A DNA stretch of 64,000 bases from UBA1952 sp965246855 (GTDB taxonomy: Bacteria; Bacteroidota; Bacteroidia; Chitinophagales; Chitinophagaceae), in NCBI GenBank assembly GCA_965246855.1, contig CBDFFP010000003.1, positions 310,001-374,000 on the forward strand. Direction: 5' to 3'. Below, piece after piece: positions 9,338 through 18,621 of this stretch. A program made the position numbers and the translations under genes. Under the pieces are notes generated by a model. The model was not told the origin of the DNA, did not search any database, and was given only the letters and a program-made list of their open reading frames with translations. Each line of letters opens with the position of its first letter. Position 1 is the stretch's first letter.

Positions 9338-10435
9338 ATGAAAAAGAAAATTGTCTTTGTAGGTTCTTTCAAGGAAACTACCGGCGATGGTGGCAAGGGC
9401 GGACAGATGTTTGCCTCTCGAACGCTGATAAACTCCGCGCTCCAAAACGATTTTGAATTCCTGCTCATAGACACCACCGCGCAGTCTATTCCCGCGCCGC
9501 CGGTTCATAAGCGCATTGGCAGTGTTCTCCGCCGCTTTGGGCAGCTTTTTAAATTTCTGCTATTCTCCCGTCCGCATTATGTGCTTCTTTTTTCAAGCGC
9601 GGGCCTCAGCTTTCTGGAAAAAGGATTGATGGCGATTCTGTCAAAGCCTTTTGTGGGGAAAGTCATTTTCGCGCCGCGCTCCGGCCTTATCAAAGATAAC
9701 ATTGCGCGCTCCGGCTTTTTCCGGCGCTTCGCCAAACTCGTTCTCCGTGCTTCCGACACGGTGATTTGTCAGGGCCAAAGCTGGAAACGCTTTTACGCCT
9801 CGCTCGGTAATTTTCCCGACCATAAATTCCGCGTGGTGCACAACTGGATTGACACGACGGCATATGAAAAAAACCGTCCTTCCTATCAAAATCCAAGCCC
9901 GGTTGCCCGCAGGCTGCTTTACATTGGCTGGCTGGAAGAATACAAAGGCATTCTGGATTTGATTGAAGCGGTTGCGCTTGCCAAAGACCGCATTCCGGGC
10001 TTGCAGATGGATGTTTACGGCTCCGGCAAACTGGCTCAAAAAGCACAGGATCTGGCGCAGTCGCTCGGGGTTTCCCACCTCATTCAGTTCCGGGGTTGGG
10101 CCGATGAAACCATCAAACTCGCCGCGCTGCGCGAAGCCGATATGTACGTCTTGCCTTCTCACACCGAAGGGTTCCCCAATGCGCTTCTGGAAGCCATGGC
10201 TTCCGCTATTCCTTCTATTGCCACTGATGTAGGCGGTGTGAGCGACCTGATTATCAACAACGAAACCGGATTGCTGGTAGCGCCCAAGAATCCAACCCAA
10301 CTTTCTGCCGCCATCGTAGAATTGTATCAGAACGAAGCACTCCGGGAAAGGCTCAGCCGGAACGCCCGCACTGTTGTCCGGGAAAATCACTCTCTGGCCG
10401 CAATGGAAACCAAAATGCGGGCCATTTTCAATTAA
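9338..10435 (+). CDS. Family 4 glycosyltransferase
   Basis: A 365-aa GT-B enzyme. The C-terminal donor domain has LLYIGWLEEYKGILDLIEA and the E-x7-E motif in SHTEGFPNALLEAMA (about residues 273-288), followed by DVGGVSDLI. It starts one base after the AsnB-like stop. The role is transfer of a sugar from a nucleotide donor in repeat-unit assembly; the sugar cannot be told. Confidence 0.88.
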   Translation: MKKKIVFVGSFKETTGDGGKGGQMFASRTLINSALQNDFEFLLIDTTAQSIPAPPVHKRIGSVLRRFGQLFKFLLFSRPHYVLLFSSAGLSFLEKGLMAILSKPFVGKVIFAPRSGLIKDNIARSGFFRRFAKLVLRASDTVICQGQSWKRFYASLGNFPDHKFRVVHNWIDTTAYEKNRPSYQNPSPVARRLLYIGWLEEYKGILDLIEAVALAKDRIPGLQMDVYGSGKLAQKAQDLAQSLGVSHLIQFRGWADETIKLAALREADMYVLPSHTEGFPNALLEAMASAIPSIATDVGGVSDLIINNETGLLVAPKNPTQLSAAIVELYQNEALRERLSRNARTVVRENHSLAAMETKMRAIFN

Positions 10436-10444
10436 TATTGTTTC

Positions 10445-12559
10445 ATGAAACAAATCATCCAGTCCTTCAAAACCGGCCAAACCATTCTGGAAGAAGTGCC
10501 CGCGCCAACGGTTAGCCGCGGCCACGTCTTGGTGCGCACCACCCGCAGCCTCGTCTCCCTTGGAACGGAAAGAATGCTGGTGGAATTTGGCCGTTCCAAC
10601 CTTCTCCAGAAAGCCCGCGCCCAGCCTGATAAGGTGAAGCAGGTTTTGGAAAAAGTGAAGACCGACGGACTGAAGCCAACCTTAGAAGCCGTATTCAACA
10701 AGCTGGAGCAACCGCTGCCACTTGGCTATTGCAACGTAGGCCGCGTCATTGCCGTAGGCGACGGCGTGTCGGAATTTACAATCGGAGACCGCGTAGCGTC
10801 CAACGGCCAGCACGCCGAGTTTGTTTCCGTCCCCAAAAACCTCGCCGCGCCCATCCCCGAAAACGTCTCCGACGAGGAAGCGGCGTTTACCGTTATCGGC
10901 TCCATCGGTTTGCAGGGCATCCGCCTGTGCAACCCCACTTTGGGCGAAACAATTGTGGTGGTTGGATTGGGTTTGATAGGCTTGCTGGCGGCAGAACTCC
11001 TTCTCGCAAACGGCTGCCGCGTGGTGGGTATCGACCTTGACCAGACGAAGGTGGACATCGCCCGCAGAAAAGGCGTGGATGCCATCAATCCCAAAAGCGG
11101 AACCGACGTGGTGCAGTACGTCCAAAGCCTCACCGACGGCATCGGTGCCGACGGCATTATCATCACCGCCTCGGCCAAGAGCGATGAGATTATTGCGCAG
11201 GCCGCGCACATGAGCCGCAAGCGGGGCCGCATTGTTCTGGTCGGCGTGATTGGATTGAACATCAGCCGCGCCGATTTCTACGAGAAAGAACTATCCTTCC
11301 AGGTGAGCTGTTCCTACGGCCCGGGCCGCTACGACGAAGACTATGAGCGGCGCGGAAACGACTACCCGCTGCCGTATGTGCGCTGGACAGAGAAGCGTAA
11401 TTTCTCCGCCATCCTGCAAGCCATCAGCACCGGAAAACTGGAAGTGAAATCCCTCATCACAGAGCGCGTGCCGATTGAAGAATACAGCCGCATCTACGAC
11501 AACATCGGTCAGCAAGGCTCTATCGCGTCCATCCTCGAATACCGCGAAGACACCACGCCGGAAACGGTGGTAGCCGTTGGTGGAACGATGGCTTCTTTTT
11601 CCCAAAGCGGTGGCGGAATGGGCATCATCGGCGCGGGAAATTTCACCAAAATGACGATGCTGCCGGCTTTGAAAGAAGCGGGCGCACAGCTTGTTTCCAT
11701 TGCTTCGGCGGGCGGCGTAAACGGCACGGCGCTGGCCAAAAAATACGGCATTTCCAAGAGCACGACTGACTATCAAACCATCCTTGCCGACCCTGCCGTG
11801 AGCATGGTACTCATCACCACGCGCCACAACCAGCACGCTTCCATGACGGCGGAATGCCTCAAAGCGGGCAAGAATGTTTTTGTGGAAAAACCGCTCGTTA
11901 TCAACAGCGAAGAGCTGGACGACATTCTGAAAGTCTATGACGGCAAAGCAACGGTTACCGTAGGCTTCAACCGCCGCTTTTCGCCGCACGCGGAGAAGAT
12001 GAAATCGCTCCTCGGCACTGCCCCGATGAACGTGATTGCCACCATGAATGCGGGCGCGATTCCGGCCAATGTCTGGGTACACGACATGCTGGTGGGCGGC
12101 GGGCGCATCATCGGCGAAGCCTGCCATTTTATGGACTTGATTACCTTCCTTACCGGCAGCCGTATCAAGGCCGTGTGCATGAACGCGATGGGCCCGAATC
12201 CGCAAACCAACACCGACAACGCCTCTATTCTCTTGGAGTATGAAAACGGCAGCACGGGCGTGATAAACTATTTCTCCAACGGCTCCAAAGCCTATTCCAA
12301 AGAGCGCGTGGAAGTCTATAGCCAGGAGCGGACGCTGATTATGGACAATTTCCGCGCAACGGAAGGCTTTGGTTTCCGGGGCTTCACCAAGCTGAAAACC
12401 GGACTGGACAAAGGCCACAAAGCGCAGTTCAAACTCTTGCAGGAACGCACCACCAACGGCGGCCCGGCTCTCATTCCTTTTGACGAAATCATCAACACCA
12501 CCAAAGCCTCCCTCGCCGCAATTGAAAGTTTGAAAACGCGGGCGTGGGTAGCTGTCTAA
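10445..12559 (+). CDS. Bi-domain oxidoreductase (zinc-type alcohol dehydrogenase + Gfo/Idh/MocA)
   Basis: A 704-aa fusion. Residues 1 to about 370 are a medium-chain, zinc-ADH-like domain (SLGTERMLVEFG, VVVGLGLIGLLAAELL, GVDAINPKSG). Residues about 390-704 are a Gfo/Idh/MocA domain (MGIIGAGNFTKMTMLPAL, FVEKPLVI, GEACHFMDLITFL). This architecture recurs in exopolysaccharide loci beside heparinase-family proteins and WecB-like epimerases, as here. It probably oxidises or epimerises a nucleotide sugar, but the substrate is not established. Base composition is much richer in G+C than at 2.6-7.4 kb. Confidence 0.87.
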   Translation: MKQIIQSFKTGQTILEEVPAPTVSRGHVLVRTTRSLVSLGTERMLVEFGRSNLLQKARAQPDKVKQVLEKVKTDGLKPTLEAVFNKLEQPLPLGYCNVGRVIAVGDGVSEFTIGDRVASNGQHAEFVSVPKNLAAPIPENVSDEEAAFTVIGSIGLQGIRLCNPTLGETIVVVGLGLIGLLAAELLLANGCRVVGIDLDQTKVDIARRKGVDAINPKSGTDVVQYVQSLTDGIGADGIIITASAKSDEIIAQAAHMSRKRGRIVLVGVIGLNISRADFYEKELSFQVSCSYGPGRYDEDYERRGNDYPLPYVRWTEKRNFSAILQAISTGKLEVKSLITERVPIEEYSRIYDNIGQQGSIASILEYREDTTPETVVAVGGTMASFSQSGGGMGIIGAGNFTKMTMLPALKEAGAQLVSIASAGGVNGTALAKKYGISKSTTDYQTILADPAVSMVLITTRHNQHASMTAECLKAGKNVFVEKPLVINSEELDDILKVYDGKATVTVGFNRRFSPHAEKMKSLLGTAPMNVIATMNAGAIPANVWVHDMLVGGGRIIGEACHFMDLITFLTGSRIKAVCMNAMGPNPQTNTDNASILLEYENGSTGVINYFSNGSKAYSKERVEVYSQERTLIMDNFRATEGFGFRGFTKLKTGLDKGHKAQFKLLQERTTNGGPALIPFDEIINTTKASLAAIESLKTRAWVAV

Positions 12560-12632
12560 GTCTTTCTCTTCCGAAACGCAACGCCTTTTCTTCCCCATGC
12601 AAGACGCTTCATCCCCAACATTTAAGCCTTGG

Positions 12633-12779
12633 TTTTCAGCGGCAAAAGGAAAGTTTTCAGCGGCAGAGCCTTTATTTTCAGCGGAAGGGCCTTTGTTTTC
12701 AGCGGCAGAGCCTTTGTTTTCAGCGGCAGAACCTTTGTTTTCAGCGGAAGGGCCTTCATTTTCGGCAGATTTTCGCTCT
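12633..12779 (+). repeat. 21-bp tandem repeat array, seven units
   Basis: Seven consecutive 21-bp units begin with TTTTCAGCGG(C/A)A. The first and last units are the most diverged. In the frame of a 68-codon ORF (12597-12803) each unit encodes a heptapeptide of the type FSA-A/E-E/G-P-L. The opposite strand is also open and reads as a heptad rich in S, A, E, N, K and G. The array fills the 297-bp gap between the oxidoreductase and the epimerase genes. Whether it is translated is unknown. Confidence 0.85.
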
Positions 12780-12856
12780 TCTAAACCCAATTATTCCTTT
12801 TAAGCAGCGCGTTTCTTCTCCCTCTTTCCTTCCTCTTCCCAAATCCTCTTCTCCTT

Positions 12857-13972
12857 ATGCTCCTTGACATCATTGCCGGCGCGCGTCCCAACTTCATGAA
12901 GATTGCGCCTATCCTCGAAAGCCTTTCCGCTGCCAAAGCCGCAGGCTATCCGCTGGAATACCGCCTCATTCACACCGGTCAGCACTACGACAAAAAGATG
13001 AGCGGCGACTTTTTTGAGCAGTTGGGAATTCCCGAACCGCACCTGAACCTGGAAGCGGGTGGGGGAACGCAGGCCGAGCAAACGGCAGCCATTATGACGC
13101 GCTACGAGAAAGTCCTTCTTGAGCGCCGCCCCGACCTGTTGATTGTAGTGGGAGATGTTACTTCTACAATGGCCTGCTCGATTGCGGCGAAGAAAGTGGG
13201 CGACATCAAAGTGGCGCACGTGGAAGGCGGGATTCGCAGCAACGACCTGTCTATGCCGGAAGAAATCAACCGCATGGTGACCGACGCGATTACGGATTAT
13301 TTCTTCACCACCTCGGAAACGGCGAATGAGAATCTGCGCCGTTCAGGTGTGCCGGAAAGCCGGATTTTCTTTGTGGGAAACACCATGATTGACACGCTCT
13401 TGAAGAACATGCCACGCTTTGAAGCGCCGTCAGTTTGGGAAGAATTGGGCCTGCAAAAAGGACAGTATTTCGTGATGACGCTCCACCGGCCCGGCAACGT
13501 GGATGAAGAGCAAAACCTGAAGCGCCTGATGGATGCGATTGTGGCTTCTTCAAAGGGTTTGCCGCTTATTTTCCCGGTGCATCCGCGCACAGCCAAAATG
13601 CTGGCGCAAATCGGGATTGAAGCGCCCAACCTGCACATGATTGAGCCGCTCGGCTACCTGCAATTCAACTACCTCGTGCAACACGCGAAGGCGGTAGTCA
13701 CAGACTCCGGCGGCGTAACGGAAGAAGCGACGGTGATGCACGTTCCCTGCATGACTTTGCGCGCCAACACCGAGCGCCCGGAGACCTGCACGGTGGGCAC
13801 AAACCGCCTCTTGGGCGTTTCGCCCGATGCCGTTGCGCCTGCGTTTGAAGAGCTGTTCAGCGGACGTTGGACAAAAGGCGAAATCCCCGAAATGTGGGAC
13901 GGCAAAACGGCGGGAAGAATCGTGCGGGATTTGATTTCTACTTTTGGTTTGAAGAAGGAAGTGGTTGCGTAA
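12857..13972 (+). CDS. wecB: Non-hydrolysing UDP-N-acetylglucosamine 2-epimerase
   Basis: A 371-aa enzyme interconverting UDP-GlcNAc and UDP-ManNAc, or a related sugar pair. Signatures in order are GARPNFMKIAPIL, HTGQHYD, VVGDVTST, HVEGGIRS, PEEINR, FPVHPRT and TDSGGVTEEA. The length is typical. No UDP-ManNAc dehydrogenase (WecC) gene lies in the window, so ManNAc may be used directly or the enzyme may act on a modified sugar. Confidence 0.92.
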   Translation: MLLDIIAGARPNFMKIAPILESLSAAKAAGYPLEYRLIHTGQHYDKKMSGDFFEQLGIPEPHLNLEAGGGTQAEQTAAIMTRYEKVLLERRPDLLIVVGDVTSTMACSIAAKKVGDIKVAHVEGGIRSNDLSMPEEINRMVTDAITDYFFTTSETANENLRRSGVPESRIFFVGNTMIDTLLKNMPRFEAPSVWEELGLQKGQYFVMTLHRPGNVDEEQNLKRLMDAIVASSKGLPLIFPVHPRTAKMLAQIGIEAPNLHMIEPLGYLQFNYLVQHAKAVVTDSGGVTEEATVMHVPCMTLRANTERPETCTVGTNRLLGVSPDAVAPAFEELFSGRWTKGEIPEMWDGKTAGRIVRDLISTFGLKKEVVA

Positions 13973-14020
13973 AAGCAGCTATGCTCCAAATTAGTAGTGA
14001 AGAAGAAAATCGTAAAAAGT

Positions 14021-14101
14021 TTTGTCACCCCGCCGAAGGGCGGGGTCTCACAAGCGAGTTGTCCTTGCTTCTAAGATTCCGCCGAAAGGCGGAATGACAA
14101 A
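14021..14101. repeat. REP-like element with two hairpins
   Basis: Two short hairpins (CCCCGCC with GGGCGGGG, and ATTCCGCC with GGCGGAAT) are bounded by TTTGTCA on the left and TGACAAAAG on the right. It belongs to the same loose GTCATTCC...GGAATGAC family seen at 27575, 49758 and 59960. It lies between wecB and the heparinase-family gene. Confidence 0.6.
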
Positions 14102-14133
14102 AGATTATCGACACAGAAAACAACTTAGAAGCT

Positions 14134-16038
14134 ATGCTGGATAAAATCCGTCGCTCCGCCAATCTGGTGCGCAACATGGGGCTGCGCTACGTGGCTTTTC
14201 GCGCAAAGCACGAATTGAGCGCGCGCGCCGGTTTGCTGAAAAAAAAGTTTCCCACCGCGCCGGAAAAAAAGGTTTTTCTGTCGTTGGAAGACTGGAAGAA
14301 AGACGCGCGTCCGTTCTTTTTTGAGAGTAAGGAAACACTCCAAATTCCGAAGGTTCGCCATGAAGATTTAGGGGAACGCTACGCCGATTACAAGGCGGGA
14401 ACGCTCTTGTTCTTCAACAGCGTAAAATTCAACGTCGGGACGGATTACGACTGGATAACGAATCCCGATTCCAGACACCGCTACGACATTCAAAAACACT
14501 GGACGGAGATTCAGGATTACTCTACCACCGCAGGCGACATCAAGTTTGTGTGGGAGAAATCGCGCTTCTCATTTCTCGGCGATTTAATCCGCTACGACTA
14601 TCATTTTGAGCAGGATTGCGCGAGGGAAATTTTCGCGGAAATAGAATCGTGGATAGACGCGAATCCGATTAATCAGGGGCCAAATTTTAAGTGCAGTCAG
14701 GAGATTTCTTTGCGCTCGCTCAACTGGGTTTTTGCGCTGTATTACTACCGCAATTCGCCCGCGCTGACCGACGCGCTTTTCCAGAAAATAATGCACGTCC
14801 TTTACTGGCAAACGCACCATGTGTATCACAACATCCACTTCTCCCGCATTGCCGTAAGGAACAACCACGCCATCACCGAAACGCTGACCTTGTATCTCAT
14901 GGGGTTGTTGTTTCCGCAATTCCCGGAAGCCCAAAAATGGAAGCGCGAAGGCAAGGCGTGGTTTGAGGAAGAGATTGCGTATCAGGTGTATGAAGACGGA
15001 ACGTTTCTCCAGTTCTCCATGAACTACCACCGCGTGCTGGTGCAGTTACTGACGTGGGCGCTGCGGCTGGCGGATGTGAACGGCGAAAGCTTCGTCCCAG
15101 TTGTGCGCGAGCGGGCGGAAAAGTCTTTGTTTTTCCTCTCCGCCTGCATGAACGACGCCGATGGCTGGCTGCCGAATTACGGCGCGAATGACGGTGCGCT
15201 TTTCTTCCGCCTCAGCAGTGCGGACTACCGCGATTATCGTCCGCAATTGGGCGCGCTGGCAGCGGCTTTGGGGATTTCGTTGGAAGTGGCGGAAGGACAG
15301 CGTGAGGATGCAGCGTGGTATGGATTGAGCGGAAATTTCGGGAAAAAGCTTTCCCACAAAACCGGGCTTTATTCCTTTCCGGCAGGCGGCTATTACGTTA
15401 TCCGGGAGGTGGAAACGATGACCTTTCTGCGTTGCGGCAATCACAAAGACCGGCCCGGTCAGGCGGACAATCTTCACTTAGACATCTGGCACAAGGGGAA
15501 GAACATTTTCGTGGACGGTGGCAGCTACAAGTACAACACCGACGAGGCTACGCTGCGCTATTTTATGGGCACGGCTTCGCACAATACCGTGCAGTTGGGA
15601 GAGGCAGACCAAATGCAGAAAGGCGGGCGTTTCATCTGGTATCACTGGACGCAGCTTGCAGGCGTATCGGTGCTGGAAGAAGCGGGCGATTCCTTTATTT
15701 TCCGGGGTGCGATTCGCGCGTTTCAGCACCTGAATCCGGCCATCGTTCATCGCCGCGACGTGGTGAAGAAAAAAGGTGTGGCGGAATGGGAAGTGCGCGA
15801 TACGATAGAGAATCTTCCTGAAGGGCTGGAATTGCGCCAGTTGTGGCACACTGCAGACGGTGCAAACGGAGAAATTCTTCCTCAAACGGAAGGGGTTTCC
15901 GTGGCAGAAAGCGGATGTAAAGTCTCCAACTATTATGGCCAGACGGAAGCCGCGCAGCTTACCGTTCTTTCCGGGAAAACGGCTACGATTACAACCACTC
16001 TGCGCTGCTCCAAAGACAACGGCTGGGCCCGGCTTTAA
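14134..16038 (+). CDS. Heparinase II/III family protein
   Basis: A 634-aa protein with an N-terminal alpha-toroid-like half (RSLNWVFALYYYRNSPAL, RNNHAITETLTLYLMG, FSMNYHRVLVQLLTWALRLAD) and a C-terminal beta-rich heparinase II/III domain (FLRCGNHKDRPGQADNLHLD, FVDGGSYKYN, GTASHNTVQL). The Asn-His and Tyr-His pairs fit the polysaccharide lyase active-site region. No signal peptide is visible, so it would act in the cytoplasm or by an unclassified route, as is common for such genes inside assembly loci. A uronate-containing polymer is implied but not shown. Confidence 0.85.
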   Translation: MLDKIRRSANLVRNMGLRYVAFRAKHELSARAGLLKKKFPTAPEKKVFLSLEDWKKDARPFFFESKETLQIPKVRHEDLGERYADYKAGTLLFFNSVKFNVGTDYDWITNPDSRHRYDIQKHWTEIQDYSTTAGDIKFVWEKSRFSFLGDLIRYDYHFEQDCAREIFAEIESWIDANPINQGPNFKCSQEISLRSLNWVFALYYYRNSPALTDALFQKIMHVLYWQTHHVYHNIHFSRIAVRNNHAITETLTLYLMGLLFPQFPEAQKWKREGKAWFEEEIAYQVYEDGTFLQFSMNYHRVLVQLLTWALRLADVNGESFVPVVRERAEKSLFFLSACMNDADGWLPNYGANDGALFFRLSSADYRDYRPQLGALAAALGISLEVAEGQREDAAWYGLSGNFGKKLSHKTGLYSFPAGGYYVIREVETMTFLRCGNHKDRPGQADNLHLDIWHKGKNIFVDGGSYKYNTDEATLRYFMGTASHNTVQLGEADQMQKGGRFIWYHWTQLAGVSVLEEAGDSFIFRGAIRAFQHLNPAIVHRRDVVKKKGVAEWEVRDTIENLPEGLELRQLWHTADGANGEILPQTEGVSVAESGCKVSNYYGQTEAAQLTVLSGKTATITTTLRCSKDNGWARL

Positions 16039-16120
16039 AGAGATTTTTCGCGGATGGAAAGTAAGCAATCCCTAATTATGCAGCCGCATCCAGTCGCATC
16101 TCTTTTTTAAAAAACTGATT

Positions 16121-17221
16121 ATGTACAACCTGACAAATGAAATAAGTGCAGAAGAACTTGTCGCCGCTTTGAAAACCGTCAATGGGACTTATTTTCACAT
16201 TGACGACCTGGATGCTTATGCGCAAAAAGTTCTGACATATGGTAAAGCAGCGGTTTATAGGGCACCAAACGGGGAGCTTGCTTCTTTTGTTCTGTATTAT
16301 GATAACGGCCCGGAGGTTTTTTTCACGATGGGTTGGACAAACCCGGTACATGCTGGAAACAGTTTGTGTGGGAAATTGCTCACGCATGTTATTAATAGTT
16401 CCCCTAAAGAAGCCCGCGCAGAGGTGAGTGTGGACAATCTTCTTTCCCGGAAAATGTGCAAAATAGTGAAGCTGGTCCCAGAAAGTGAAAAAGGCGGCCT
16501 TTTGCAGATGCGTTATTCCAAACGGCTTGCTGTGATGCAGCCTTATGTTTTTCCGTACATTGGCTATTTTCATCTGATTGAAGCAAGCGACAAGATCATC
16601 TTCTATGACGATGTAAATTTCATAAAAGGTGGCTGGATAAACCGCAACCGGATTCTGCTCAACGGTGAACCTCTTATGGTTACATTTCCACTGGAAGGAG
16701 CCAGCCCAAATAAGCAAATTGGGGAAATCAAGCCGCTTCTAAAGGCTGATTTTAGAAATGCATTTCTGGCCCGTATCACTGCTGCTTACAAGAAAGCGCC
16801 TCATTATCAGGAGGTTACCCAAATGCTCCGGGCATTTTTTGAGAAGCCTTATGAAAATATCGCAGACCTGGCTATCAATTCTATAACAAGTGTTTACGAC
16901 TATCTGGGGATGGAAATTCGGTGGACGAAATCCTCCGTCATTACGCCCGAAACGAAAGGTATGGACAAGGCTGACCGGCTGATAAAGATGGCGAAAGACT
17001 TGGGCTATAAGAAGTACGTGAATGCGATGGGCGGCCAAGAACTGTATGACAAAGACTATTTCCACGCCCAAGACATCCAGCTAAATTTTGTTCAGCCCTC
17101 GAAAGTAGAATACAAGCAGTTTGATAAAGAGTTTGTTCCGTGGCTTTCTATCATAGACGTGCTTATGTTTAACGATAAAAAAGCGGTAAAGGAAATGCTG
17201 TCTGATTTTGAAATATTGTAA
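16121..17221 (+). CDS. GNAT-like domain fused to a WbqC-family protein
   Basis: A 366-aa protein. Residues 1 to about 130 look like a GNAT acyltransferase (KAAVYRAPNGELASFVLYY, TNPVHAGNSLCGKLL), although the acetyl-CoA loop is degenerate. Residues about 140-366 are a WbqC-like domain (LAVMQPYVFPYIGYFHLI, FYDDVNFIKGGWINRNRIL, SITSVYDYLG, MGGQELYDKDYF). WbqC proteins occur in O-antigen loci and are linked to N-acylated amino sugars. The fusion to an acyltransferase-like module supports such a role. The GNAT assignment is tentative. Confidence 0.75.
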   Translation: MYNLTNEISAEELVAALKTVNGTYFHIDDLDAYAQKVLTYGKAAVYRAPNGELASFVLYYDNGPEVFFTMGWTNPVHAGNSLCGKLLTHVINSSPKEARAEVSVDNLLSRKMCKIVKLVPESEKGGLLQMRYSKRLAVMQPYVFPYIGYFHLIEASDKIIFYDDVNFIKGGWINRNRILLNGEPLMVTFPLEGASPNKQIGEIKPLLKADFRNAFLARITAAYKKAPHYQEVTQMLRAFFEKPYENIADLAINSITSVYDYLGMEIRWTKSSVITPETKGMDKADRLIKMAKDLGYKKYVNAMGGQELYDKDYFHAQDIQLNFVQPSKVEYKQFDKEFVPWLSIIDVLMFNDKKAVKEMLSDFEIL

Positions 17222-17282
17222 TTTGTTTTTTCCTTACAAATTAAAACCCAGATTTTCGCGGATGAAAATTCAAACCAAGTAG

Positions 17283-18539
17283 ATGATGAATATCCTCCTC
17301 CTGCACCAATATTTCCTTGAAGACGACGACCCTGGCGGCTCGCGCTGGAACGAACTAACGCGCAACTGGACGGACGCAGGCCATCAGGTAACGGTGCTGG
17401 CCGGTATGATGCACGCCAACGGCAGCGAGAAGCGCGCGGAATACAAAGGCCGCTATTTCGTACCTAAAAGCCAAGGCGCGGTAACGGTTTGGCGCTGCCA
17501 TGTTTCGGAGTCGTACAACACCAATTTTCTGGGTCGGCTGTGGGGTTATTTCTCTTTTATGTTCTCGGCTTTTTGGGCGGGAATGTTCAAGGCAAAAGGG
17601 AAATTTGACGTGGTAATCGTTACATCACCGCCGCTTTTTGTGGGCGCAAGTGGCTGGCTTATTTCTGTTTTCAAACGTATTCCGCTCGTCTTTGAGGTGC
17701 GCGACCTCTGGCCCGAATCGGCGATTGATACCGGCGTATTGAAGAACGGACTTATCATCAAACTGGCGTACTGGTTTGAAGCGTTTATCTACCGCAAAGC
17801 CGCGTTGGTAAACGTGCTGACACCCGCGTTTTACAACACATTGCGCGACGTAAAAAAGGTTCCCGAAAACAAGCTCCTTATGATTCCCAATGCGGCGGAT
17901 TTTTCCTTGTCAGAAAGTCTGTTGCAAAATTTCAACGTCGCCGATTTCCGCAAGACGCACGATTTGGAAGGGAAGTTTGTGATTACTTACGTGGGCGCAC
18001 ACGGCGTGGCGAATCATCTGGAGCAAGTGCTGGACGCCGGAAAAGCATTGGAGGACACCAATGTGCTGTTTCTGCTTATCGGGCAGGGGATGGAAAAGAA
18101 ACACCTCATCCAACTATCACAAGAGCGCGGCGTGAAAAACGTCCGCTTCCTTGATCCGGTTCCGAAAGCAGAAGTGTTCAAGTACATTCTGGCCTCGGAA
18201 ATGGGCGCTTCGGTTTTGAAAAGAGTGGACACGTTCAAGACGGTCTACTCCAACAAAACCTTCGACTACATGTCCTGCAAAAAGCCCATTCTGATGGCTA
18301 TTGACGGCGTGTCGCGCGAGTTGGTAGAAGTCTCCGGCGCAGGCAGTTACATAGAGCCGGAAAACACCGCAGAATACAACCGCATCATCCGCGAATACCT
18401 CTCCAACCCAGCGCGCGTAGAAGCGGAAGGACTTTCCGGCTATAACTACGCAAAGGGAAACTTTGACCGGCAGGTGCTGGCGCAGAAATACCTGGGCGCG
18501 ATTGCAAAAATGGTTGCGACCTGTCAAGTCCAAGTCTGA
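17283..18539 (+). CDS. WbuB-like family 4 glycosyltransferase
   Basis: A 418-aa GT-B enzyme. The N-terminus (NILLLHQYFLEDDDPGGSR) and VVIVTSPPLFVGASGWLI, FEVRDLWPESAID, MIPNAADF and YSNKTFDYMSCKKPILM are characteristic of WbuB-type transferases, which add an amino sugar early in repeat-unit assembly. It comes just before the PglC-like transferase, consistent with adding the second sugar. The start could also be the second Met (17286). Confidence 0.88.
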   Translation: MMNILLLHQYFLEDDDPGGSRWNELTRNWTDAGHQVTVLAGMMHANGSEKRAEYKGRYFVPKSQGAVTVWRCHVSESYNTNFLGRLWGYFSFMFSAFWAGMFKAKGKFDVVIVTSPPLFVGASGWLISVFKRIPLVFEVRDLWPESAIDTGVLKNGLIIKLAYWFEAFIYRKAALVNVLTPAFYNTLRDVKKVPENKLLMIPNAADFSLSESLLQNFNVADFRKTHDLEGKFVITYVGAHGVANHLEQVLDAGKALEDTNVLFLLIGQGMEKKHLIQLSQERGVKNVRFLDPVPKAEVFKYILASEMGASVLKRVDTFKTVYSNKTFDYMSCKKPILMAIDGVSRELVEVSGAGSYIEPENTAEYNRIIREYLSNPARVEAEGLSGYNYAKGNFDRQVLAQKYLGAIAKMVATCQVQV

Positions 18540-18621
18540 TTAGATAAAGACTCGTCAAATATGAACAGCAATACCTGTGTGGACTCCACAAGTCGGGATT
18601 ACCTTCGCCGCGCGCATAAAA

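Noticed and set aside
11291..12790. Long (499-codon) open frame on the - strand opposite the bi-domain oxidoreductase
   Set aside because: It overlaps a gene with clear domains on the + strand, encodes no recognisable domain, and is open because of the G/C-rich codon pattern of the real gene.
14134..16038. Secreted polysaccharide lyase
   Set aside because: The heparinase II/III-family protein has no signal peptide or sorting domain, so I did not call it secreted.
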